DNA from: Fulvitalea axinellae
GTDB taxonomy: Bacteria > Bacteroidota > Bacteroidia > Cytophagales > Cyclobacteriaceae
Assembly: GCF_036492835.1 (NCBI RefSeq)
Contig: NZ_AP025318.1
Location: 245,147 to 309,146 of the forward strand
DNA: 64,000 bases
Reading direction: 5' to 3'
A program made the translations under genes and the position numbers. Below, one piece after another: positions 45,569-53,555 of the stretch; positions within the stretch are counted from its first letter, which is position 1, and each line of letters opens with the position of its first letter. Below the pieces are notes generated by a model. That model saw only the letters and a list, made by a program, of their open reading frames with translations. It had not been told where the DNA came from and made no database searches.

Positions 45569-47995
45569 ATGCGAAAAGCTTTGCTTCTGTTTGCCTTGCT
45601 GTTCGGAATCGCCAATATGGTATGCGCCGACAGGATTATCAACCACAATACTTATGTGGTGAAGAAATCCGGTTATTTGGAAGACTATTGGCACTTAGGG
45701 AGCCTGAATAACTATGGTGCCGGCTTGGTGGTGGACGTTGCCGAAAACCTGAAAGCCGGCGACAAAGGGATGCTCGCTTTTTTCAAAAAGCTTTTGGAAA
45801 ACAAGCGACGTGATCCCAATAGCCTGATGTTCATATTTTTTGTCAATGCCAAAGGACATTCCGAAACCCTGCGCAAGGGCGTGGACAAATACGGGCTAAG
45901 AATCTGGACACATCGTAATCCGAAAGGAAAAGACTGGCCTACGGCCAAAGAAATGCGCCAAGTGGGCAATACGCTCGTTTTTTTCTCTGATGAACCTTCC
46001 GCCACCGATAATCTGTTCCATTCACTGGACGATTTTGTGTACTGGGTGCCGGAACGGGTACTTTCCGATCCGCAACGCTCATATCCTGACAACAAGCTGA
46101 TGCTTATCGACCAAACCGGGTGGGAGATGGACAATAGCTACGGAGGGACAAATTTGGCGAGAACTCCGGTATGGCAAAAAAATTACGTAAACTTCTGGAA
46201 ACGAGTGGGGAAGAAGCCCAATTTCGTCTACCTGCGCCAAGACCAGTCATGGCTGAGCGGCGTGGCCGGGTCGCTCAATTCCATGCGGGTGGTTTCCGGA
46301 ATTATCCACCGCAAATCGGCGATGGACACGCTACCCGTAAGGTGGCGGGGCGAAAATCTGCACACCAGCGGTAGCCGTTTCTCATTTCCGACGCACGCGG
46401 TACGCGACACCGAATTTTCCCCTAAGAAAAATGGCCTGTATTTTACGCCCGAAAGCGTTTCTGTCCGCCCCTCGCGCGAGGATACCACGATAGTTTTCTG
46501 GGGCGAGCGTATGCCCCTTGACTACGGCCTGAAAGTTTACTACCCGATGGACGGCATTTGGGAAAACCGAGTGGACGGCATCGTTTTGCCCACCAATTGC
46601 GGTTTCACCCGCGACGAAGCCCGCGGAACCGTCGCCGATTTCCGCGACGAGGTTTGCGTAACTTTGGGAAACGTAGAGGATTTGGGCATTACGGACCAAA
46701 GTTTTACGATTAGCCTTTGGGTCAAATTCTTCGAAGACACTTATCACCATCCGATTCTCTGTACGGAAAAAAACCGTTATCTCGAAGGTTTGCAATTTAT
46801 GCTCAGAAGCCAAAAACCGTATCTGGGCTTCTATTCCAGCGACCTTACAGTGGATAAACAACTCAAAAAAGACGAGTGGAACCACTTGGTTTGGAGCTTT
46901 GACAAAGACGCCGAAGAACAGCGCCTGTTTCTCAACGGAGTAAGACAGGCCAGTACCTTCGGGCACCTGCCGTTTATGGGTACGGGCAAGCTCCTCTTCG
47001 GCAAGCGCGACGACTTCTACGAGCCGGACACCAAGCTCTTTTTCAACGGCTTTACCGATGATTTGGCTATTTGGAACAGGTCGCTTAGCGAGGTGGATAT
47101 CAAGCAATTGTACATGCAAAGTGGCCGGATCAATACCTCGCCCGAGCGCCATCGTCCAAAGGAAGTGAAAGCCGAAACGACGAACTACTATTTAATAGGC
47201 TCCGGTTCCGTAGCCTGTTTGTTGATTGCGTTTGCGATATTCTGGAGAGTAAGGAAGAGTAAGAATGAGGCGGAAAACGAAGCCGAAAAAATCGCCGAGC
47301 GGAACGTTATCCGCCTGTTTGGCTACTTTCAGGCCCTCGATCGCGACGGCAATGACGTTTCCGACCGATTCACGCCCAAGCTGAAGTCCCTTTTCCTGAC
47401 AATATTGCTGTTCAGTTTCAAATACCGTCAGGGAATTTCCGTGACTGAGCTTAACGAGATCTTCTGGCCGGATCTTCCGCTTAAAAAAGCCAGCAACAAC
47501 CGTAACGTAAATATTAAACGGATCAAAGATATCTTGGCCGAAATAGACGGTGTGGAATTGGTCACGGCCAACCGGCATTGGCGCGTGGAGCTCGATTCCG
47601 ACTTGGTATTCTGCGACTACAAAAACGTGGTGGCCCTTTTGGCCAATGATAAACCGGATATCGATGTGTTGGCGAAGATCCTTTCGCGCGGAAGGTTCCT
47701 CCCGAAGACTGAAATACCGCACCTTGATCCGTTCAAATCCGAGATCGCCAATAAGCTTTTGGACCTTTACGAACCGGTGCTCCAATGGAAGAAAATGGAG
47801 AGTGACAAAACCTTGGAGGTGGCCAATCTCATATTGCTTCATGATCCTACAAATGAACAGGCCTTGTTCAGGAAAATAGATATTTTGCGTTCTACCAACC
47901 GTGAAAGCCGTGCCGATAAGGCGGTAGAAATGTTCAGAAAAGAGTATTTCGAACGTTATGGCGAGCATTATGAGTGGGCCGAAGAAAAAAAATGA
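45569..47995 (+). CDS. membrane one-component sensor: PLC-X-like part, LamG domain, membrane helix, SARP-like DNA-binding domain
   Basis: The 808-residue product has a signal peptide (MRKALLLFALLFGIANMVCA). The next 250 residues resemble a phosphatidylinositol phospholipase C X barrel: IINHNTYVV with His26, and further WPTAKEMRQVGNTLVFFSDE. From about 350 to 530 lies a LamG/concanavalin-like sandwich (FTISLWVKFF, WNHLVWSFD, LFLNGVRQAS, FNGFTDDLAIWNRSLSEVDI). A single membrane helix (about 541-560) is followed by a winged helix (about 575-680: VIRLFGYFQAL, LNEIFWPDLP, NRNVNIKRIKDIL) and a TPR/BTAD-like end (VANLILLHDPTNEQALFRKI), as in SARP regulators. An extracellular ligand would thus control DNA binding directly. 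It precedes the keto-sugar genes, which are likely targets. Confidence 0.82.
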   Translation: MRKALLLFALLFGIANMVCADRIINHNTYVVKKSGYLEDYWHLGSLNNYGAGLVVDVAENLKAGDKGMLAFFKKLLENKRRDPNSLMFIFFVNAKGHSETLRKGVDKYGLRIWTHRNPKGKDWPTAKEMRQVGNTLVFFSDEPSATDNLFHSLDDFVYWVPERVLSDPQRSYPDNKLMLIDQTGWEMDNSYGGTNLARTPVWQKNYVNFWKRVGKKPNFVYLRQDQSWLSGVAGSLNSMRVVSGIIHRKSAMDTLPVRWRGENLHTSGSRFSFPTHAVRDTEFSPKKNGLYFTPESVSVRPSREDTTIVFWGERMPLDYGLKVYYPMDGIWENRVDGIVLPTNCGFTRDEARGTVADFRDEVCVTLGNVEDLGITDQSFTISLWVKFFEDTYHHPILCTEKNRYLEGLQFMLRSQKPYLGFYSSDLTVDKQLKKDEWNHLVWSFDKDAEEQRLFLNGVRQASTFGHLPFMGTGKLLFGKRDDFYEPDTKLFFNGFTDDLAIWNRSLSEVDIKQLYMQSGRINTSPERHRPKEVKAETTNYYLIGSGSVACLLIAFAIFWRVRKSKNEAENEAEKIAERNVIRLFGYFQALDRDGNDVSDRFTPKLKSLFLTILLFSFKYRQGISVTELNEIFWPDLPLKKASNNRNVNIKRIKDILAEIDGVELVTANRHWRVELDSDLVFCDYKNVVALLANDKPDIDVLAKILSRGRFLPKTEIPHLDPFKSEIANKLLDLYEPVLQWKKMESDKTLEVANLILLHDPTNEQALFRKIDILRSTNRESRADKAVEMFRKEYFERYGEHYEWAEEKK

Positions 47996-48029
47996 TATTT
48001 TTTTATTTCACTGATAATCAGTAGTGTAA

Positions 48030-48057
48030 AGTATTAAATTAATATGTGATTAATACT
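48030..48057. promoter_or_regulatory. inverted repeat upstream of the Gfo/Idh/MocA gene
   Basis: AGTATTAA and TTAATACT are exact complements separated by 12 bases in a short AT-rich region between the sensor gene and the oxidoreductase. It could be the binding site of the neighbouring regulator or part of a weak terminator. Confidence 0.35.
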
Positions 48058-48190
48058 CTGGAATCGCTTTCTTAAGTTTTTATTAATGACGGTCGGCGTA
48101 ATTGGCCCTTGGAAATCGCTCGAAAATCTATCGGAGCGGTTACTGGCGAAAAATGTTAAGGGCTTTTTATATCCAAAATAACTTTTTGTT

Positions 48191-49672
48191 ATGAACGACC
48201 AGAAGAAAACGAAACTCTCACGCAGGGATTTTGTCGCCAAGTCGGCGGTGACGCTAGGCGGAATCAGTATCTTGCCAAGCACCGTAATCGCGGGTTTGGG
48301 GCACAAGGCTCCCAGCGATAAGCTGAACATCGCCGGTGTTGGGGTCGGTGGCCGCGGGCTTTCGGTTCTCAATGCCATGAACAAGGAAAACATCGTGGGT
48401 CTTTGCGACGTGGATTGGCACTATTCGGAGAAGGCGTTCAAAACGTACCCGAAAGCCAAGCGCTACAAAGATTTCCGCAAGATGCTCGACGAAATGAAGG
48501 ATATCGACGCGGTAATGGTTGCCACACCGGACCACACCCACGCGTTGGTAGCCGCCACGGCTATGATGATGGGCAAGCACGTTTACGTGGAAAAACCGTT
48601 GACACTTAGCGTTAGCGAGGCTCGCGTTTTGACCAATATGGCCAAAGAATACAAAGTGGCCACCCAAATGGGTAACCAAGGCAACTCAGGCGAAGGCGTA
48701 AGAAGTATCTGCGAGTGGATTTGGAGCGGAAAGATCGGTGAAGTGAAGGAAGTGAAGGCGTGGACAAACCGTCCGATCTGGCCACAAGGCCTTGAGCGTC
48801 CGAAGGGTACGCCGCAACCGCCGAGCACGTTGGATTGGGATCTTTTCCTCGGCCCGGCCAAGTACCGTCCGTACAACCCGATCTACACGCCTTGGAACTG
48901 GCGCGCGTGGTGGGACTTTGGTACTGGCGCATTGGGCGATATGGGATGCCATATCCTCGACCCGGTTGTTCAGGCTCTCCGCTTGAAGTACGCTACAAGC
49001 GTAGAAGCCAGCTCTACGCAGCTTAACACCGAGAGTGCTCCTCTAGCCTCGACTATCCATTTCGAATTTCCGAAAAGGGAGAAATTCGGCAAAGTTAAGA
49101 TGCCCGAGCTTAAGGTTACCTGGACCGATGGGGGTATTCTTCCGGAGCGTCCGGCCGAGATGCTCGAAAGTGAGCGTTTCGATCCGAGCGGTGGCGTGAT
49201 CTTCGAAGGAACCAAAGGAAAAATCGTTTGCGGATGCTATGGCAAGAACCCTATGCTCTTGCCGTCAAGCGAAATGGACAAGTTCAAGAGGCCTAAGCAG
49301 ACTCTTCGTCGTATCGACCAAGGACACTACATGGACTGGGTTCGTGCCTGTAAGGAAGATCCGTCAAGCCGTGTAGAGGCCAGCTCTAACTTCGAGAACG
49401 CCGGACCATTGACCGAAATGGTATTGATGGGTAACCTCGGCCTGCGCCTGCAAAGCCTTAAGAAGAAACTCCTTTGGGACGGCGACAACATGCGTTTCAC
49501 CAATATTTCGGACAGCGAACAGATCAAAGTTGTTACTTCGGATCACTTCGAGGTAGTGAACGGTCACCCGATTTTCGATACTAAGTACGCTACCCAAAAC
49601 GCTCTGGAAGCGGCGGCCGGTTACGTTAAGCCGAAGTACCGCAAAGGTTGGGAAATCAAGCCTTTCGCATAA
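48191..49672 (+). CDS. Tat-exported Gfo/Idh/MocA oxidoreductase
   Basis: The 493-residue protein starts with a twin-arginine signal (KLSRRDFVAKSAVTLGG) so it is folded before export to the periplasm with its NAD(P) bound. The nucleotide fold shows LNIAGVGVGGRGLS and DAVMVATPDHTHALVA, and the catalytic EKPLT motif (HVYVEKPLTLSVSEA). The Gfo/Idh/MocA C-domain has a WDLFLGPA and GTGALGDMGCHILDPV pattern common in Bacteroidota periplasmic members. Relatives oxidise the C3 hydroxyl of glycosides or do related redox steps. Next to it is a DUF1080 keto-glycoside hydrolase-like gene, supporting that role here. The cofactor may stay bound, since the periplasm lacks free NAD. Confidence 0.93.
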   Translation: MNDQKKTKLSRRDFVAKSAVTLGGISILPSTVIAGLGHKAPSDKLNIAGVGVGGRGLSVLNAMNKENIVGLCDVDWHYSEKAFKTYPKAKRYKDFRKMLDEMKDIDAVMVATPDHTHALVAATAMMMGKHVYVEKPLTLSVSEARVLTNMAKEYKVATQMGNQGNSGEGVRSICEWIWSGKIGEVKEVKAWTNRPIWPQGLERPKGTPQPPSTLDWDLFLGPAKYRPYNPIYTPWNWRAWWDFGTGALGDMGCHILDPVVQALRLKYATSVEASSTQLNTESAPLASTIHFEFPKREKFGKVKMPELKVTWTDGGILPERPAEMLESERFDPSGGVIFEGTKGKIVCGCYGKNPMLLPSSEMDKFKRPKQTLRRIDQGHYMDWVRACKEDPSSRVEASSNFENAGPLTEMVLMGNLGLRLQSLKKKLLWDGDNMRFTNISDSEQIKVVTSDHFEVVNGHPIFDTKYATQNALEAAAGYVKPKYRKGWEIKPFA

Positions 49673-49800
49673 AAAGTACAGGCTAGAAGGCAAAACGAGT
49701 ATAGTCTCGGTTAGGTAAGATTTCAGATTCTTCGGGAGACAAAAGGCTATACTGTAAACCTTTTTGCTTAAGTTACTTACACGAAACATTGACAACAACC

Positions 49801-49826
49801 AGATCCGGAACGCAGGTTCCGGATCT
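49801..49826 (+). promoter_or_regulatory. perfect hairpin just upstream of the DUF1080 gene
   Basis: AGATCCGGAAC pairs with GTTCCGGATCT around the loop GCAG, 20 bases before the ATG at 49847. It has no T run, so it is probably not a terminator; it may shape translation or stabilise the downstream message. Confidence 0.6.
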
Positions 49827-49846
49827 ACCCAAAACATAAAGGAATA

Positions 49847-50593
49847 ATGAGAAGATTATCGATATTTTTGGCCATTGCCGCAGCTTTCACTTTTGGCTCT
49901 TGCGGCTCGAAAAACACTAAGACAATGGAAGCGAGTATGAACGCCCTTTCCGAGGCCGAAGCCGAGCAAGGATGGGAATTGCTGTTTGACGGCAAGACCA
50001 CTGCCGGATGGCGCGGACACAACAAGGACAAGTTTCCTGAAAAAGGTTGGGTGATCGATAACGGAACCCTGCATTGCATCGGTTCTGGCCACGGCGAGGC
50101 CGGCGGTGGTGGCGACATCATCTTCGACAAGAAATTCGACAACTTCGAGCTTTCGCTTGAGTGGAAACTTCAGAAAGGCGGCAACAGCGGTATTTTCTAC
50201 TTGGCCCGCGAAGACGAAGGCCAGCCGATCTGGAAAAGCGCTCCTGAGATGCAGGTGTTGGACCCTGGCCATATCGACTGGAATCTCGGTACGGACGGTA
50301 ACCGTCGTGCGGGATCTCTTTACGATTTGATTTCGGCCCAGCCGCAGAACATGAAGTCTGGCGACTGGAACAAAGTGAAGATTACCGTTTTTAAAGGAAC
50401 CGTTGTTCATAACATGAACGGCAAAAACGTTTTGGAATACCACCTCTGGACTGAGGACTGGAAGAACATGGTATTGAACAGTAAGTTCAAGAGCTATGAC
50501 ACGTTCCTTAACGTAGCCAAGTCTGGCTATATCGGATTGCAGGACCACGGTGACGACGTGTGGTACCGCAATATCAAAATCCGTAAAATGTAA
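49847..50593 (+). CDS. DUF1080 (3-keto-disaccharide hydrolase-type) lipoprotein
   Basis: The 248-residue product has a lipobox (FGSC, Cys19) and a DUF1080 jellyroll fold: ELLFDGKTTAGWRGHN, GWVIDNGTLHCIGSGH, DIIFDKKFDNFELSLEWKL, GNSGIFYLARED, PEMQVLDPG and HDGDDVWYRNIKIR-type end (DHGDDVWYRNIKIRKM). DUF1080 proteins of this type are annotated as 3-keto-disaccharide or 3-ketoglycoside hydrolases, which cut a glycoside after its C3 has been oxidised. The neighbours (oxidoreductase before, isomerase after) form the expected set. It is expected at the outer membrane or in the periplasm. Confidence 0.92.
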   Translation: MRRLSIFLAIAAAFTFGSCGSKNTKTMEASMNALSEAEAEQGWELLFDGKTTAGWRGHNKDKFPEKGWVIDNGTLHCIGSGHGEAGGGGDIIFDKKFDNFELSLEWKLQKGGNSGIFYLAREDEGQPIWKSAPEMQVLDPGHIDWNLGTDGNRRAGSLYDLISAQPQNMKSGDWNKVKITVFKGTVVHNMNGKNVLEYHLWTEDWKNMVLNSKFKSYDTFLNVAKSGYIGLQDHGDDVWYRNIKIRKM

Positions 50594-50790
50594 ACTAAAG
50601 ACGAGTGACGATATACAAACGGCGGGGGATTGTTTCCCCGTCTTTTGTCCACTTTTTCCGTTCGGCGACGACGAAGCAACCTTTTTGATATTACCGAGTC
50701 TCTGCGCCATTGCCGAATAATTCCAAAGAACTACAGCGTAACGCTACGGGCCAGAAATGGTCTGGGACGGCGCTGAATTCCCGCTTGATT

Positions 50791-51696
50791 ATGAAATCAG
50801 AAAGAAGATCTTTTATAAAGAAATTGGGCATGTTCGCCGGGTTGGCGGCGCTTCCCAATGTAGGACGCAGTGAGAAAACCGCCGATGGTAAGTGGTTTGA
50901 CATCTCATTGGCTCAATGGTCGGTGCGCAAGTCTATTTGGGCGAAAACATACAGCAATCTGGATTTTCCCGAAAGAGCGTCGAAAGACTACGGCATCAAC
51001 GCCGTGGAATATGTGACCGGATTTTTCGAGTCGGCCGACCCTAAGTACATCAACAAGCTGAAAGGCCGGGCGGCCGACAACGGCGTTCGTAACCTGCTGA
51101 TAATGGTGGACGGCGAAGGCGGTTTGGCCAATACGAACGGTGGCGAGCGTAAAAAAGCCGTGGAAAACCACTATAAGTGGATCGACGCGGCCAAGACTTT
51201 GGGTTGCCACTCCATCCGCGTAAACGCTTATGGCAAAGGAAGCGCCGAAGACGTGGGATCGGCTGCGGTGGACGGGCTTTCGTCATTGTCGGAATACGCT
51301 TCGCAAGCGGGAATAAACGTGATAGTGGAGAACCATGGCGGTTATTCCTCAAACGGCGAATGGCTGGCTGGCGTAATGCAGAAGGTGAATCGCCGTAATG
51401 TGGGCACTTTGCCCGATTTCGGCAATTTCCGCATTGGCGGTGGACAAACTTATGACCGCTACAAGGGCGTGGCCGAACTGATGCCTTATGCCAAAGGCGT
51501 GAGTGCCAAGAGTTACGATTTCGACTCTTTGGGAAGAGAGACGAAAATGGATTATTACCGTTTGATGAAAATCGTCAAAGACGCCGGCTATCGCGGACAC
51601 GTAGGTATTGAGTACGAAGGAAAAAGGTTGGGTGAAAAAGAAGGCATCCTGGCCACCAAATGGCTTTTGGAACAGTGCCGTGGGCTTTTGATGTAA
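50791..51696 (+). CDS. exported sugar-phosphate isomerase/epimerase-like TIM-barrel protein
   Basis: The ATG at 50791 gives 301 residues; an upstream TTG would add 27. The N-terminus ERRSFIKKLGMFAGLAALP is a Tat-like signal. The xylose-isomerase-like TIM barrel is seen in VEYVTGFFESADPKYI, HSIRVNAYGKG, INVIVENHGGYSSNGEW with metal-binding residues, GVSAKSYDFDSLG and GHVGIEYEGKRLGEKEG. Family members isomerise or epimerise sugars and keto sugars. In this cassette it may act on the 3-keto sugar or a dehydrated form released by the hydrolase-like gene before it. It lies about 200 bases after that gene and before the sugar porter. Confidence 0.88.
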   Translation: MKSERRSFIKKLGMFAGLAALPNVGRSEKTADGKWFDISLAQWSVRKSIWAKTYSNLDFPERASKDYGINAVEYVTGFFESADPKYINKLKGRAADNGVRNLLIMVDGEGGLANTNGGERKKAVENHYKWIDAAKTLGCHSIRVNAYGKGSAEDVGSAAVDGLSSLSEYASQAGINVIVENHGGYSSNGEWLAGVMQKVNRRNVGTLPDFGNFRIGGGQTYDRYKGVAELMPYAKGVSAKSYDFDSLGRETKMDYYRLMKIVKDAGYRGHVGIEYEGKRLGEKEGILATKWLLEQCRGLLM

Positions 51697-52077
51697 GTTG
51701 GTAAACGTATTAAGTATTAGGTGTTTGGCTTTTTGTATCAGGCATTAGGTGTAGCCATCTATTTTGCGATCGTTAGTGTGTGATTCTATGGAGCTATATT
51801 CTGTTTTTCAGTAGGTTAGGTGAGCTGTCGGGAAGATTGATCTAGTGTATGTAGGAAAAGCTTGTGCTTGCAATACACGTTGTGTTGAGCCAAACCTGAA
51901 TTCGTGAATACGTCTTTTACCGGCCAGATACCTAATACATAATACCGAGTAAATAAACGCAGTAAAATTACGTAAAGTCCCGCGAAACCTTCTTTGCGTC
52001 TTGTTTTCTACAATTTACTCACACCTAATACTTCATACCCAATACCTCATACCAATCACCATAAACACCAGAAAAAA
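51697..52077. other. intergenic region with 12-base inverted repeats and short direct repeats
   Basis: About 380 bases. AGTATTAGGTGT at 51713-51724 is exactly inverted as ACACCTAATACT at 52021-52032, and CCTAATACTTCATAC, CCAATACCTCATAC and CAATCACC form degenerate short repeats before the transporter start. The meaning is unknown. A promoter or recombination remnant is possible. Confidence 0.5.
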
Positions 52078-53490
52078 ATGACAGACAATAAATTGGAAAC
52101 GCCGGTAATGGAGCCCAAGGCGACAGGTGCCGGCATGGGATACATATATCTGCTGACGGCCGTGGCTGCGCTGGGCGGTTTGCTTTTTGGGTACGATACC
52201 GCCGTGATTTCGGGTGCCATCGGGCCGCTTCGTACATATTTCGGCCTTGATTCCATGGAAATGGGCTGGGCGGCGTCCAGTGCTTTGGTCGGTTGTATGA
52301 TCGGAGCCTCTATCGCCGGTTTTGCCAGTGGACGCCTTGGCCGTAAAAAGTCTTTGCTTTTGGCCGCTGTGCTGTTTGTGGCTTCGGCTATCGGTTCGGC
52401 CATCGCTATGGACTTTTCGGAATTTATCGTTTATCGTATTATCGGTGGTGTTGGTGTTGGTATCGCTTCAATGGTGTCGCCGATGTATATCGCTGAGATG
52501 GCTCCGGCCGAAATGCGCGGTAAACTGGTGTCTTGCAATCAGCTGGCTATCGTGATCGGGATGTTGGTTGTGTATTTTGTCAACTATTATATTTCCCTTC
52601 AGGGCGATGAGGATTGGCTGTTGAATTCGGGATGGCGTTGGATGTTCGGTTCCGAGATTATTCCGGCCGGTTTGTTCTTCGCTTTATTGTTTTTTGTTCC
52701 TGAAAGTCCGCGTTGGTTGGCAAAGGAAGGCCGCGAAAAGGAGGCTCTGTCGGTGTTGGGAAAAGTAAGCGTCAATCTGGACCCGAGCAAGGCTTTGGAC
52801 GAGATCCGCACGAGCTTGGCCGAAACTACTTCTAACTTGGAAGGAATGAACTGGCGCAATTCCAAAGTGGTGTTTTTGGTGTTTGTGGGCGTTATGCTTT
52901 CGGTTTTCCAGCAGATTACCGGCATTAACGTGTTTATGTATTACGCCCCCGAAATCTTCAAAAACCTGGGAAGCGAATCCGATACCGCCATGCTTCAAAC
53001 CGTTATGGTTGGGGCCGTGAACTTGGTCTTTACAGTAGTTGCTATTTTTACTGTGGATAAATTCGGACGCAAGCCTTTGATGCTGTTGGGTACTGCTGGC
53101 ATGGGCATTTGTATCGTTACCATCGGTACGGCGGCTTATTTCCAGAATACTGACACTTGGCTGTTGCCTTTCGTGTTGGGTTATATCGCTTGTTTTGCGG
53201 TGTCTATGGGCCCCGTGGTTTGGGTATTGCTTTCGGAAATTTTCCCTAATAAAATCAGGAGCGGAGCGCTGTCGGTAGCTGTTGCTGCTCAGTGGATTTC
53301 CAATTATCTGGTATCGCAGACATTCCCGCTGATGATGGAAAACGATTATTTGCAAGCCGAATTCCACGGCGGATTTCCTTTCTGGGTTTACGGTTCTATG
53401 TGCGTTGTGGCTATTGCCTTCATATGGAAGTTCGTGCCCGAAACCAAAGGGAAATCTTTGGAGGAAATGCAAAAAATCTGGGACCTGTAA
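52078..53490 (+). CDS. sugar porter of the MFS (XylE/GLUT-like)
   Basis: The ATG at 52078 gives 470 residues with 12 expected helices. Sugar-porter motifs are complete: LLFGYDTAVISGAIGPL, GRLGRKKSLLLAAVLF, RIIGGVGVGIASMVSPMYIAE, PESPRWLAKEGREKEAL, FQQITGINVFMYYAPEIF, DKFGRKPLMLLG and the final FVPETKGKSLEE. The protein imports a hexose or pentose with protons. It follows the isomerase and precedes a second oxidoreductase, so it probably imports the product of the cassette. The start was taken at MTDNKLE because an upstream frame lies in the repeat region. Confidence 0.95.
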   Translation: MTDNKLETPVMEPKATGAGMGYIYLLTAVAALGGLLFGYDTAVISGAIGPLRTYFGLDSMEMGWAASSALVGCMIGASIAGFASGRLGRKKSLLLAAVLFVASAIGSAIAMDFSEFIVYRIIGGVGVGIASMVSPMYIAEMAPAEMRGKLVSCNQLAIVIGMLVVYFVNYYISLQGDEDWLLNSGWRWMFGSEIIPAGLFFALLFFVPESPRWLAKEGREKEALSVLGKVSVNLDPSKALDEIRTSLAETTSNLEGMNWRNSKVVFLVFVGVMLSVFQQITGINVFMYYAPEIFKNLGSESDTAMLQTVMVGAVNLVFTVVAIFTVDKFGRKPLMLLGTAGMGICIVTIGTAAYFQNTDTWLLPFVLGYIACFAVSMGPVVWVLLSEIFPNKIRSGALSVAVAAQWISNYLVSQTFPLMMENDYLQAEFHGGFPFWVYGSMCVVAIAFIWKFVPETKGKSLEEMQKIWDL

Positions 53491-53555
53491 AATCACCGAT
53501 TGTAAAGGACTAAAGCCCTTTGTCGCGAATGCGCACACATTAACACACGTTTGAG

